64,000 nucleotides of DNA from positions 40,791,554-40,855,553 of the forward strand of contig NC_054540.1 of the NCBI RefSeq assembly GCF_017654505.1. The letters are read 5' to 3'. Shown here piece after piece: positions 1-10,915 of the stretch; position 1 is the stretch's first letter, and each line of letters starts with the position of its first letter. Position numbers and translations under genes: made by a program. Source of the DNA: Polyodon spathula (Eukaryota > Chordata > Actinopteri > Acipenseriformes > Polyodontidae). The notes beneath the pieces were generated by a model, which ran no database searches, was not told the DNA's origin, and worked only from the letters and a program-made list of their open reading frames with translations.

Positions 1-1291
1 GCCTTTCACTTCTGCACCGCATCACCGCTACACCTGTTCCCCCTTTACCAGTCACTTTGCCACACACTTCAACAGTCCTGTGCACGACAATGTGCTTTTT
101 AATCCGCAGGGTGGTGCTGGAGTCGTGTAGTGAGGGTAGTGCCCTGGTGATGCGGGCTGGCTCTGTGGCTGCAGCCACTGGCTCCGTACTCCTCCTCTGC
201 AACACACAACAAAACAACACGTAACAAAAAACAACATAATGCTCCGGCCAGTGATTACGTTCTCAGCGCAAGGCAACGTACTGAAGTAGCTGCTTCCCCT
301 TTGTACCCACAACCTCCTCCCTGCAATCAACCCGTCTCCATTGTTTCTCCAATAGAGGGCTGCCCCGCAGCTGATTGCAATGGAATTGTTCAGGGTAAGT
401 GCAACTATGCGTGTCCCCTAAAATGGTCACCTTCCGGTTTCCACCAGGTCCATCTAGGAGGCAGCCTACCACTATTCTTACCCAGCGCCCTTTCTGATAG
501 GGAGGGAGATTTACAACATGGACTCTATCACCTTATCACACATCTCACCCCGCTAATATTGTCACCTTCTGGTTTCCACCTCCCATCACCGAGGTCCATC
601 TAGGAGATAGCGTACCACTATCCTTAACCAGCGCCCTTACTGATCTACTCTCTCTTCTTATCACAAGAGTCCACTCATTATTATGACCTATTCTGTTGTA
701 AAAGCAGCCATTAACTGAACCTTATGCAAGCACACGCTCTGCCTCTTGCATTTTGTGATAACCCAGTATTACAAAATGCATCAAATAGCCGATTACATTT
801 ACATTGATATACCGACACCGGGGGGACCTTTTTTCATAGGCTGGTCTATGAACAATAGTCCGTGAAGGGACAATTTTCCAGGGGGGCCAAAATTTTGCAT
901 AACACCATAACTGGACGTTCTGCAGTGAATATTACAGGAAAAGCATTAATGACCAAGAACTGGTAATCGATAATCGTTACTTTCACGTTAGTTTTTTTTG
1001 GACGACTGTACTAGGAATTTTGGACAGATTTTATTTTAAAATGTAAAGCCCACACAACACCCTGTTGAGGGGACACGGTAAAAAAAGGTCAGAATATATA
1101 TTTATTAATTACTAGATTAATTAATAAAGAATTCATATACAGTATAGCCTAATGTGTAATATCTTTATTTCCAAATATGGGAACTCATTAATAAGCGCAA
1201 TAAGACTCTCCACTCCTGGGTATTGGATGCACTAGAATAACTTCAGGGGCTGAAGGCATATCCATCACCCTGTCATGTTGTATTGCTTACA

Positions 1292-1293
<2 letters not shown>
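1..1293. other. Intergenic or intronic sequence, no gene seen
   Basis: Both strands hold only short open frames without recognisable domains. Apart from the diverged direct repeat at 426-645, nothing here could be identified. The section from 700 to 1290 is AT-rich and featureless. Confidence 0.5.
426..645. repeat. Diverged direct repeat, period about 135 bp
   Basis: A segment beginning gtcaccttccggtttccacc at 426 recurs in diverged form at 561. Both continue into gtccatctagga and then a shared tail (taccactatnctta, cagcgccctt). Two units are visible. No coding meaning is apparent. Confidence 0.6.

Positions 1294-1351
<58 letters not shown>
1294..1351. repeat. (GT)n microsatellite
   Basis: An uninterrupted run of about 29 GT units. 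It generates artefactual Cys-Val and His-Thr open frames. Confidence 0.95.
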
Positions 1352-1354
<3 letters not shown>

Positions 1355-1572
1355 GATGGAACTGTATGATGCACAAATACACATTTGTACATTTTTCTTT
1401 TTAAATGGAAGGTTTAAAGATGCTATGTTGGAATGTTTTTCATTTATAAAATGCTCACAGTGTTCCTTGAGAGCCTGTTGGTTTTGTCGTGAGTGCAATT
1501 GCTGGTAAAAACACAAAGGGTGAAACACATCTCAATTCAAATAATCTCTTTGTAACAGCTGATTGGAGCACC

Positions 1573-2035
1573 GTGACGGGGTGCCCCGCCCCTTTATATG
1601 ATGTGTGCTATATTATTTGTATTATTATTTTCATTATAATTGTTATTATTTGCATTTTTGTTTGTTTGTGTGTGTGTGTGTGTGTGTGTGTTTGATTAAT
1701 TATTGTGATTAACTGCATTATTTTATGTTAGTTGGCAAGGATGGGGTTAATTCCCCAACTGAACAACTGTGGAATGTGACAGGTGGTTGAGAGTTAATTG
1801 AGTGACAGTAGTGTAATTAACTCCTAGCCACCTGCTATATAAGGACCAAGCTTCATCCGGGTAGTTGGTGAGTGTTTGGAGCTGAGAGTAGAGTCATGCT
1901 TGTGTTGTATTTTGTTGCGTTAGCCTTCATGCTGATTTATTTTGCTGTTTGTTTGATTAATAAATACTATACACTGTTTATGGCAGTTTCAGCCCCACAT
2001 TCAGTCTGCTGTGTACTGCTTCCTGGTCTGTGACA
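1573..2035 (+). mobile_element. Probable solo LTR (gypsy-like)
   Basis: The block starts cgtgacggggtgccccgccc and ends ggtctgtgaca, close to the TG...CA form of an LTR. The flanking bases gcacc and tcacc resemble a diverged 5-bp target duplication. Inside are a TATA box (gctatataagg near 1835), a poly(A) signal (aataaa near 1960) and a (TG)n tract (1667-1691). No internal retrotransposon genes adjoin it, so it looks like a solo LTR in plus orientation. Confidence 0.55.
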
Positions 2036-2105
2036 TCACCACACATGCCACTCAAGGCATCCTTGGGACAAGCACTTAGAGCCATTATGTGTTTGGGATG
2101 TAAAA

Positions 2106-2497
2106 CAAAAAATATTGATTAGAGGAGAAACCTCAAAGAACATAACATAGTGTACCACAAGGATCAATATTAGGTCATCTGCTATTCCTAATCTACATTA
2201 ATGACTTAGATTCTGGTATAGTAAGCAAACTTGTTAAATTTGCAGATGACACAAAAATAGGAAGTGTGGCAAAGGTCATTCAAAATGATCTAGACAAGAT
2301 TCAGAACTGGGCAGGCATAAGGCAAATTACATTTAATAGAAAAAGTATAAGGTACTGCATGCAGACAATAAAAATGTGCATCATAAATATTATATGGGAT
2401 ATGCAGAAATTGAAGAAGGAATCTATGAAAAAGACCTAGAGTTTCTGTTGACTCAGAAATGTCTTCATCTAGACAATGTGGAGAAGCTATAAAAAAG
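2106..2497 (+). mobile_element. CR1-clade LINE fragment (reverse transcriptase part)
   Basis: Degraded plus-strand copy of the CR1 family found elsewhere in the window. It covers the region encoding GVPQGSVLGPLLFLIY and FADDTK in better copies, through to the block encoding SSSRQCGEAIKK. Frameshifts and deletions (for example around 2280 and 2345) destroy the frame. Both ends are truncated. Confidence 0.8.
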
Positions 2498-2779
2498 GAT
2501 GCCCTCTAGCTAAACGAAAAAGTATCAATAACGCTTTTGCAGATTTGCACGAATCTGCGATATTAGAAAGTTTTTTTTAAAAATTATTATTATCAGCACA
2601 GAGACAGGCAGTCTATTTAAACAAACTAAAATAAACTAACATGTCTGATATAAAGAAATACAGTACATTTCAACTAATCGTACACTAATTCTGGATTGTA
2701 AAATATGATGTGTTTAATTGCAATTGTATGAAGTGAACAAATCCAGAATTAAAATCGTGTAAACCAGACACCACATGTT

Positions 2780-3103
2780 ACGCCACACGCTCCATACAAG
2801 CGCGTGATAAATAAACTACATCTTCCAGAATTCCACAAGAAGCGCTTCAGTTACAGATTGAGCAATATAGTCGTTGATTGGCTGAGACGAGAACCTAACA
2901 TATTCAGTGTAGCAACACGGAAGCCTGTTTGTTAGCGTTGCTGATCAATAGTACAGTACTACCTAGCAACATTGATGCTGAACTAGCATTAAAGTCGATT
3001 GTGGCACGTATATTTAAATTCACCTTTTAAATATATCATTCTGCTGTAGGCGTTCTTGTTACTTTTGTTTGCCGTATTATATTGTTAGTTTTCTTGGATT
3101 CAG
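2780..3103 (+). promoter_or_regulatory. Candidate promoter plus non-coding first exon ending in a splice donor
   Basis: This block is not recognisable as a repeat. It contains actacatcttccagaattcc (2816-2836, resembling a ZNF143-type site), an inverted CCAAT box (gattggctgag near 2875) and actacctagcaac (near 2958), whose right half matches an RFX X-box half site. It ends at a strong donor, cag|gtgagtaagg, with GT at 3104. No long open frame crosses the donor, so an exon here would be 5' UTR. It could be the start of CCDC77, which lies on the same strand, but the 50-kb link is inference. No head-to-head gene was recognised on the minus strand. Confidence 0.35.
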
Positions 3104-3586
3104 GTGAGTAAGGATGTTTAGAAAATTCGTTTGTCGCGAAATGTATTCACTTCATAAACTTGACTTGTAAAGTGTAAATCTTCTTTACATTATTCGTGTA
3201 AACAGTTTATCATTTTTAATATTAACTATTTATATTGAAATAGCAAACAAAAGATAAGTGACACATTCAGGCACAGTACAGGAAGGTCCGTAGTTTGTTA
3301 CGTAATTTAAATTAAAATCTCCCGCTGGTGGAGGCGCCCTACAAACAGAAAAACACAGCGAATGGAAACACTACATCTGTTGCGCGTCCGAGTATTACTT
3401 ATTTGTATTCAAATTTGTTTCGTTTACCTGTCATTTTGTTTTGTTTAAATCTAGCATGGATGCAAGCATACAAATTTTTATACGCTTATTTTTCAGCAAT
3501 GTAGTTAACAGTCGTTGTTTGTTATTGTATTTTACATTATATGACAAGCATAGCTTAAGTAGAATATTTTGTATTTCATATTTTAG

Positions 3587-3644
3587 GTGTACGGACATTA
3601 GATCTATAACGGAGCCCCCACAAACTCGAGACAGATTCTAAGAG
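3587..3644 (+). other. Candidate small non-coding exon
   Basis: A pyrimidine-rich acceptor (tatttcatattttag) precedes 58 bases that end at a good donor (aagag|gtaaga). Its position 480 bases after the donor at 3104 makes a second 5' UTR exon plausible. It has no coding signature, and transcript data are absent. Confidence 0.3.
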
Positions 3645-4353
3645 GTAAGACTTTTCTGACATTTTTCTTGAAGAAATGTAAGGTGACCAAATTTTGAAGT
3701 CCTTAAACTGGGGCAGTATGGAAACGTTGTGAATAACTTCCAAGCTACGTAGAAGCTCTACTAGGGTTTTTATTTTCACTTTGGCAATGTTTGGTCTAAT
3801 ATCATATTGAAAGTGAATTTAGAGACTCGTAGTGATATCAATTCAGAGTGGAATATTTTACTTTCTAAAACTTCGTTGTGAATAACTCCGAATTGCCTTT
3901 GTAATTAAATTTCTACACAAGTATAGTTATTACATTACACGGTAGCAATTCAATAATATCAAATTATGAGATTCTCAATTCACAAATATTTTATTGCTGA
4001 TTACTTTTACAAATCTAGTCCCCTTTTCTGCCTAAGAAACTGCATCTTCTCTGATTTCCTCTTTCAAGTTTCTCTTTCTGTTCTCTATGGCTTGCTATCC
4101 TCCAGTATTCATATCTCAATATTTGTATTTATTAAATGGTTTCTTCACAGAATATTTTTTTAAAATATTTAATTTCTTACCATTTAATATGCCATTGTAT
4201 CTGTTCTGTATGTTTTCTTCCTATTGCAGTTTTTCACAGATAATCAGCTTTTCTAAGTTTTGTTTAGAAGATGCCCTGGTTGCACAAACAGGAATTACCT
4301 TCTGAAATAGTTATTAAGTATGGTAAATAGAAATCCGGGTAGGCAAACCCTTT
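3645..4353. other. AT-rich stretch, nothing identified
   Basis: Only low-complexity, Phe/Tyr/Ile-rich chance frames are present. No repeat or domain was recognised. Confidence 0.5.
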
Positions 4354-4719
4354 GGGTCAACTGCAGTGTACCAGATTGAGTCCACTTTGTGTCTAACTAG
4401 TGGATTAAGCAGGTTTAGCCCACTTGATTGGACTAAAGTCAGTACACCTGCTAATCCCGATTTGCAGCGAACCACAAGTTAATTGTCACAGGTAGATCAT
4501 CTGCTAAATCAGACTAAAAGAGATCCCGATTGCAGCATACTAAATCAGATTCGTGATGATCCTGTTTAAGTGGATTAACTTAGTACTGTGAAGGATAAGA
4601 CTAACTTAGTACTCTTGCTTGTCCCAAGATGACAAGTACATCTGAAAACTTTACTCTACATTTCTTATGTCCGTCACGTTCGGGCAGTCAGATCTGTGAG
4701 AATAAAGTCTAGCGCAATA

Positions 4720-4745
4720 TATTGTGTGTGTGTGTGTGTGTATAT
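4720..4745. repeat. Short (GT)n/(TA)n microsatellite
   Basis: gtgtgtgtgtgtgtgtgtatat run inside the surrounding transposon. Confidence 0.85.
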
Positions 4746-5395
4746 GTATATGTATAAGGCTCTACCTTTTAAATAAATGTTTTAACCATGTACCTTTTGA
4801 TACTGTTTTCAGTTAACAAAATACAATTTCAGTTTATATGCTTTAACTATAAACAACTGATGGTCCATTCTCATGTAATGAAACTTTTCTGTGCCTATGC
4901 AGCAGTGACGGCAGCTTAAATGTAAGGACAGTATAATCTGTCAGTTTGAAATGTGCACGAAAAAATACATTTTATTTTTACTTAAATATGTTTTATGTAA
5001 TAAAAAGGCATCTTTCTTTTTGTACAGGGATCCCTTTATATATTTATCTAACGCTGAACTCTACATATCAGATTAGTAAAGAATGGTTTATACAGCTGTA
5101 ATTTTAGGATTGAGAGAATTAAAAAAAATAACTGTACATAATTTTTATATTTTATTCAACATCATATAGTCAAAAACTACAACATGATATCGCGGAAGCC
5201 TACCGGATGCCAATAGCAGCAGTAGTGTCATGTTAGATTTTGAAATGTCACATATTTCAATTTGTCACTTTTCTGTTAAGTGTGTTAAACAGGTTTCAAC
5301 CAACTTTATGAAGGAAAATGGATTAATGCAAAGCTTTTCGCCGTAGCTGTAGGTTAGTCCCCATTATTGGTCTGACTTGTTCGGATCAGTTAAAC

Positions 5396-5672
5396 CAGGT
5401 CTTCTCAAACCTGGTCCTGAGGACCCCCTGTGGCTGCTGGTTTTCATTCCAGCTGAGCTCTCCATTATTTAACTAGACCCTTAATGGAACTGATAATTTG
5501 CTTAATTAGACCTTTTTACTTGTTTTCAGCTCTTGAACAGTTGCATATTTGAAGTTAGCTATAACATTTGATAAGTAACTTGAACTGCAACTGCAAAAGT
5601 AATTGAGAGCTCGGTTGGAATGAAAACCAGCAGACATAGGGGGTCCCCAGGACCGAGTTTGAAAACCCCCTG
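5396..5672. mobile_element. hAT-type MITE with perfect 8-bp target duplication
   Basis: The element begins caggtcttctcaaacctggt and ends as the inverted form of cagggggttttcaaactcgg. The inverted ends extend about 65 bp with mismatches. The 8-bp sequence agttaaac lies directly on both sides (5388-5395 and 5673-5680), as expected for hAT insertion. At 277 bp it has no coding capacity. Confidence 0.88.
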
Positions 5673-5882
5673 AGTTAAACCAATTACCAGGATCATCTGT
5701 TTGGTACACTGTAATCAGGATTAAGTTAGTACAGATTTGCAGGATTTCCTAGTCCCCATTTTAGTCCACTTGATGTGACTGAATCACTGGTACGCTGCAA
5801 TTGACCCTTTTAAGTTTCTCTGCATAGTCGTGTTTCTAAATTCTCCCTTTAACATGCTGTAAGGCAGGGGTCTCCAGTCCTG

Positions 5883-6838
5883 GGGCCTCATTTGTCAATT
5901 GTTCGTACGCACAGATCTGTGCGTAAACTGTGCATACGCTCGATTCCACACAAACTTAGTGATTTATCAAATTTCAACTTGACGTGGAAAAGTGCATACC
6001 TCTACACAAACTTATGACCATCGGTACACTACTTCCAGTGGCTGAAAAGTGATATTGCACGCTTCAAACATTTTTTCTTAAGTAAAATAAGATATTGGGC
6101 GTTTGTACAATAGTTATTCAAGGGCTGTTGTTTTATTAATGTTAATGTCCAAATAAATATATTAGCATATAAATGCATCCGCACAAGTGGATAACCAGAC
6201 TGTGATAAAAAAAACACATTTAATGACTTGGTGAAATTATCCACTCACAACTAGCTAGTCTTATTGACATGTTACGCATTCCTGTAGTTTGCACACTAGT
6301 TTTTGTAGACACAATGCGCCTTTCACCCTCAACCTTCATGTCAAACCATTCCTTTTTATTTCAGTCATGGTCTCAGAACTCACCGAGTTTACAGCAGCGG
6401 TGACCTGCCAAGCTACATATTTTTGGTTATTTGACTGGCCACTACATAAGCTGCTGAAAAGGGAGGACTTTTTAGACTCCACCTTGCTTAACAGAACCTC
6501 AATCTCACTGTCTGTAAAATTGCGTTTCTTGGTTTTCCTTAGCTGTGCACCTGCCATTGCTGCTTTAGAACATTTTGTTCTTTCTCTTTTAGAATGTTCA
6601 TTGTCACTTTGAAATATGCTGCTATTTACGCACCATATATGGCTAGTGAGGGCATGAATTGAAGCGCACATATGCACATTTATAGGATGAGTGTGATTTA
6701 TCAACAAAACCGTGCGTAGGTGTGGCATACACCAATTTCATAAATCCCATTTTTTTTTCTTGCATACTCAAATTTATGGGTTTGAGCGTACGCTCGAAAT
6801 TAGAATCAAATTTATGCCAAGTTTGATAAATGAGGCCC
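5883..6838 (-). mobile_element. PIF/Harbinger-like element nested in a hAT MITE
   Basis: The termini gggcctcatttgtcaa and ttgataaatgaggccc form a 16-bp inverted repeat with one mismatch. A further internal inverted block (cgtacgc, tgcgta) lies near each end. The element is about 956 bp and encodes a small Myb/SANT-like protein but no transposase. The Harbinger assignment rests on that protein type, so it is tentative. Confidence 0.6.
6336..6557 (-). CDS. Small Myb/SANT-like (NAIF1-type) DNA-binding protein of a transposon
   Basis: The open frame continues upstream to 6728, but the methionine at 6557 (MAGAQLRKTKKRNFT) is the likelier start, giving 73 residues. The core RNFTDSEIEVLLSKVESKK resembles the first helix of the Myb/SANT-like domain that Harbinger elements encode beside their transposase and that the host protein NAIF1 shares. 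A W at residue 43 and following helix-like sequence fit the same fold. The family's usual protein is longer, so this copy may be C-terminally truncated (stop at 6336). It sits inside the 16-bp inverted repeats at 5883 and 6838 and is probably a relic. Confidence 0.5.
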   Translation of the reverse strand: MAGAQLRKTKKRNFTDSEIEVLLSKVESKKSSLFSSLCSGQSNNQKYVAWQVTAAVNSVSSETMTEIKRNGLT

Positions 6839-7022
6839 GAGGTCCTGGAGGGCCGGTGTCCCTTCTGGTTTTTGTTCCAGCTGTACCCTAAATGAATTGG
6901 ACCAATTAAGCTTCTAATAAACACATAATTGGTCCAGTTAAGTAATTTAGGGTATAGTTAGAACAAAATCCAGGAGGGACACTGGCATTCCAGTACAAGG
7001 ATTGAAGACCCCTACTGTAAGG

Positions 7023-7724
7023 TATCACTTAAAACTTCAATCTATGCAGTTTTTTTGCTACTAATCAGTGATCATGAGAAAGCGTCTTCTGACAATCTAA
7101 ATTAGATAACTGTACCTTTTTACAAAAGCTAATTTCATATTTGGCAATTAATATTTTCAGAATCGTGTCGTTCTGAATTAAAATACTACTGTTAAAAATA
7201 TGAACTGTATCAACAAAACCACAGTACATGTAAATGGAAGCCTACTTATTTTAAAACACAGTCCTTTTCAGATATATGTTTTTGATATTGTCTGTTTTTC
7301 AGGGAACACAAAAGGGTTGGAACGGGCCAAAATGAAATGGTCTGATATGCGTCGCATGCGTTTAACCATCACCGAAGTTTATATAAAATTTATATAAAAA
7401 TTTATATAAAAACAAGGAGTCACCGAATTAAAAGCGATGTATCCTGCCTCAGGGAACTTATTTAGATGTCTTTAAGAAAGGTCAAATGAAATGAGGGTGC
7501 GATTCTTTTCTTGAAAAGAATAATTCCAACACAATATAGGAGCCGTTCATGTTAGACTACCCTAGTTTAACGTCTTCAGGCAGCGGGAGTGATGATTCAG
7601 AGGACGATAGCCGCCAGTTAATTTTAACAGTCAGTGGATGAACCCACCCGCAATGCTCTGTGATTGGTTGCAAATATGAATTTATATTTGTAATTAATTT
7701 AGAACAATTTGTAAATTTTATTTT
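7023..7724. other. Unassigned stretch with a possible exon-like acidic segment
   Basis: A good 3' splice-site look-alike (tctgtttttcag near 7302) and a short frame around 7574-7616 reading SGSGSDDSEDDSR are present, but no donor or continuous frame supports an exon. Three copies of tttatataaaa occur near 7380-7410. No repeat family was recognised. Confidence 0.3.
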
Positions 7725-7862
7725 TCACTTTGACATTATGGACTTTTTTTGTGTTGATCAGTGGCAGAAACTCCTAATTAAATCCATTTTGCTTCCATGT
7801 TGTAACACAATAAAATGTAGAAAAGTCTAAGGGGGGTGAATAGTTTTGAGAGCCACTGTATG
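7725..7862. mobile_element. Tc1-like terminal fragment
   Basis: The sequence ending gtgaatagttttgagagccactgta has the form of a Tc1/mariner terminus, and the preceding AT-rich block is typical of these ends. It has no coding part. It directly abuts the next Tc1 element. Confidence 0.5.
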
Positions 7863-7869
7863 TGTGTTA

Positions 7870-8717
7870 CAGTACCAGTCAAAAGTTTGAGTACACTTGC
7901 TGGAAACTAGGTTTTTTCATAATTGACAATGTTTTACGTCGTATACGTTTCTGTAAATACTTGAAAATGAAAACAAGTTACAATATACAAAACATAAGGA
8001 GTATCAAAGCAATGTTCAAGAAAATTGAAAATTGTCTCTCAATCTTGGATTCCTCAAAATAACCACCCTTTGCCTTAATAACAGCCTCACAAACACGAAG
8101 CATTCAGTTAACAAGTTTCATCAGGAAATCACCTGACGTGTCTTCCCAGCTCTTCTGCATCAATTCCCAGTGATGTAGTGCACTTGGGGGTAGATTTACT
8201 TTGACTCATCTTTTCAGTTTGTCCCATACAAGTTCTGTGGGATTGAGGTCTGGAGACTGGGCAGGCCAGGTCATTAGATTGAGCTGTCCTTCACTTTCCT
8301 TCTTCGCCAGATAGTTCTTGCACAACTTTGAGGTGTGTTTCGGGTCATTATCTTGCTGAAAAATGAAGGACTGCCCAACTAGCCATAATCCTGATGGAAT
8401 GGCATGCCTTCTGAAGTATGCTATGATAGCCATGCTGGTTGAACTTGCCATGGGCTTGATAAAGATCACCAACTCTGTTACCAGCAAAGCAACCCCAGAC
8501 CATGAAGCTGCCTCCTCCATGGGAACCACACATGCAGAATTCATGCGTTCACCCTCTCTGCGTCTTACAAATACTCGGCAGTTGGACCCAAATATTTCAA
8601 ATTTTGACTCATCGGTCCAGAAGACCGACTTCCATTCCTCAAATGTCCAGTTTCTGTGTTTTTTTGCCCAAGTAAGTCTCTTCATCTTATTCTGCACTCT
8701 TAACAATGGTTTCTTTG
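7870..8717 (-). mobile_element. Tc1/mariner element, truncated at its 5' side
   Basis: The element begins with the terminal repeat cagtaccagtcaaaagtttg after a TA dinucleotide. It contains the C-terminal half of a transposase on the minus strand. The DNA-binding half and the opposite terminus are missing because another Tc1 starts at 8721. Confidence 0.85.
8206..8706 (-). pseudogene. Tc1/mariner transposase, C-terminal catalytic half
   Basis: A 166-residue frame spans the DDE catalytic core of a Tc1-type transposase. The first aspartate lies in WTDESKF (residue 32), the second in [10 protein letters not shown] (residue 119) and the glutamate in NPTELVWD (residue 158). The second and third are separated by 38 residues rather than the 34 of classical Tc1, which would make it a DD38E-type protein. 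The N-terminal paired-like helix-turn-helix domains are absent because the element is cut off at 8717. The catalytic triad is intact, but the protein cannot bind its ends and is a fossil. Confidence 0.85.
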
Positions 8718-9261
8718 CACACAGTTCTGGAAAAAATTAAGAGACCACTGCAAAATTATCAGTTTCTCCGGTTTTACTATTTATAGGTATGTGTTTGGGT
8801 AAAATGAACATTTTTGTTTTATTCTATAAACTACTGACAACATTTCTCCCAAATTCCAAATTAAAATATTGTCATTTAGAGCATTTATTTGCAGAAAATG
8901 ACAACTGGTCAAAATAACAAAAAAGATGCAGTGTTGTCAGACCTGGAATAATGCAAAGAAAATAAGTTCATATTCATTTTTAAACAACACAATACTAATG
9001 TTTTAACTTAGGAAGAGTTCAGAAATCAATATTTGGTGGAATAACCCTGATTTTTCAATCACAGCTTTCATGCGTCTTGGCATGCTCTCCACCAGTCTTT
9101 CACATTGATGTTGGGTGACTTTATTTTAAATTCAAGCAGCTCGGCTTTGTTTGATGGCTTGTGACCATCCATCTTCCTCTTGATCACATTCTAGAGGTTT
9201 TCAGTGGGGTTCAGGTCTGGAGATTGGGCTGGCCATGACAGGGTGTTGATCTGGTGGTCCA

Positions 9262-9920
9262 TGTGACAAAGAGAATGGATTCTTGTTTTAGATCTCCCTT
9301 CCGACCGGTGAGGACGTTAGGGAGGAAGAGCAGTCACCCCCAGGGGAGGTGGAAGTTGGCCACCTGGAAAGGGGGTGGAGCCGCGGTGCGTAACGTCATC
9401 TACCCGGTGGGGAAGCGCGGTGGCAATCGGATTGGTTGACAGTGGTTGCCCTAGCTGACCAATCGGGACGGGACGGACCGTAGAAATGGGTGCGTGGCCC
9501 ACGGTTCTGTTCCTTCTGGCAAGGTACCGAGAGAGAGAAAGTAAGAAAGAAAGAAAGACGGGTCGTTTTATTGTTGTCCTGCTAACTCATCTGCTTCTCT
9601 ACATTCCAGAGCACTAACGGGACGCTCCGGAAAATACGTCGGAGGAGCGACTACCCGGAAGTGCTGGATTACAAGGAGAAAGACTGATTGCTTTAGTTTG
9701 TTTGTTTATTGTTTGAGACTGCAACCCCGTTACACTCAGTGTGGTCGGGTTACACATTGTTGTGTATCCCGGCTTCCTTATTTATTATTATTATTGTTAT
9801 TATTATTATTTTTGTGTTGAGTGTGCTTTCCCTGAACTGGGGAAGGGGAATAAAAACTCAGGCACAGAAACTGGACTGGAGTCTCTTGATTTACGCCGCC
9901 GCTACGCACAGTCTGCCACA
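9262..9920 (+). mobile_element. 5' LTR of Gmr1-like gypsy element A
   Basis: A 659-bp block begins tgtgacaaagag and ends gtctgccaca, with inverted TGTG/CACA ends. The segment from about 9648 onward recurs as the 3' LTR remnant at 12727. It is followed after two bases by tggagtcagaagcggga, in the place of a primer-binding site, and then the gag start. A short (AAAG)n tract lies near 9540 and an ATT-rich tract near 9785. Confidence 0.75.
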
Positions 9921-9940
9921 CGTGGAGTCAGAAGCGGGAG

Positions 9941-10915
9941 ATGGATCCAGCCACTTTGGCGGCGGTCCTGGAGGCTTTGGACAGCCGGAGGGAGGCTGAG
10001 GAACGGAGGAGGGAGGAGCGGTACACAGCTCTCATTGAGAGGGTCAGGATGGGGATGATGTCGGTAGCGGGCTCTGGGATGGTGGCCCCGAAGGCCCGGG
10101 CCCAGAAAATGACGGCGGAGGATGACCCAGAAGCCTATCTCATGGCATTTGAGAGGCTGGCCACCACCGCAGCATGGCCCCGGGAGTACTGGGCAAGCCA
10201 ACTTGGCCCCTGCTTAATTGCGGAAGCACAAGCAGCATACCGGGCCATGACTGACGACGACGCTGCCCAGTACGACCTGGTGAAACAGGCTATCCTCCAC
10301 TATGTTATCACAGGGGAGACTCACCAGGTCAGGTTCCGGGAGTTCCGGCAACCAATCACCTAGCCCAGGGTGGTGACCCAGCAGCTATGCGACCACACGG
10401 CACAATGGTTGAACCCGAGCCAGAAAACCGGGGTTCAGATGGGGGAGGCCATTGTCATGGAGCAGTTCTGCCATGTGGTCGGAGCTGAAACGCGGGCCTG
10501 GATTCGCCGGCACAACCCTGCTACCCTGGACCAGGCTGTGGCGTTGGCCAAAAATTTTGAGGACGCCCGCATGTCCGCCCAAACCACTCTGCTGGACTGC
10601 CCCTTACCGAGGGACCACCATCAACACCCCCCCCCGGACCAAAACCTGCCAGACCACCGACCTCGTCAGGCCAACCGGCCCCCTTACCATGGCGGCAGAG
10701 GTTGGCCCCCAGCTGGGGTAGAATGGTGTCCCCCGCCCCGCTGTCATACTAACAGCGGGACAAATACATACCGCCCTTGTCCTCTGCCTCACCAGTCTGT
10801 TTTAGGTGTCAGCAGCCAGGACACATCGCCAGATACTGCCCAGCAGCCATGGAGTGCGATGTGGCTGCATGTCACCTGGTGTGGGAAATGGTCGGGAGGG
10901 CCCGTGTATAGTTGA
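9941..10915 (+). pseudogene. Gag of gypsy element A (SCAN-like capsid, zinc knuckle)
   Basis: Gag starts with ATG at 9941 (MDPATLAAVLEAL), 21 bases after the LTR. The first frame runs to a stop at 10361, and the second picks up at 10370. Across the two, the capsid shows the pattern of element B: a PEAYLMAFERLA block, then FREF, LCDHTAQWLNP and MEQFCHV. This is the layout of the SCAN domain. A CCHC zinc knuckle (CX2CX4HX4C) is readable at 10798-10839 in a different frame, so at least one frameshift follows the stop. Gag forms the particle and binds RNA; this copy is non-functional. Confidence 0.8.

Larger units (their letters stand above)
4354..5807. mobile_element. Non-autonomous DNA transposon with diverged terminal inverted repeats
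   Basis: The left end gggtcaactgcagtgtacca is matched in reverse complement by the right end (tggtacgctgcaattgaccc, ending 5807). The match then continues after a short insertion with a segment containing agtccact. Internal motifs such as ttagtac and gattaa recur on both sides. No transposase frame is visible. A separate hAT-like MITE is inserted at 5396-5672. The superfamily is not resolved. Confidence 0.6.
5865..7014. mobile_element. hAT-type MITE carrying a nested transposon
   Basis: The left end caggggtctccagtcctgg and the right end ending gaagacccct are inverted copies. The 8-bp sequence ctgtaagg flanks both (5857-5864 and 7015-7022). Outside the nested element (5883-6838) only about 195 bp belong to the MITE itself. 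Confidence 0.85.

Noticed and set aside
426..645. Possible CRISPR array
   Set aside because: Only two diverged repeats, vertebrate context. No CRISPR structure occurs anywhere in the window.
1..2990. Head-to-head neighbour (KDM5A) expected near a CCDC77 promoter in mammals
   Set aside because: I looked for its N-terminal coding exon on the minus strand and found nothing similar. Synteny cannot be used to support the promoter call.
9902..10201. Minus-strand proline-rich frame over gypsy gag (also 10604-10792 and 10918-11139)
   Set aside because: Shadow of the GC-rich gag/protease coding strand.
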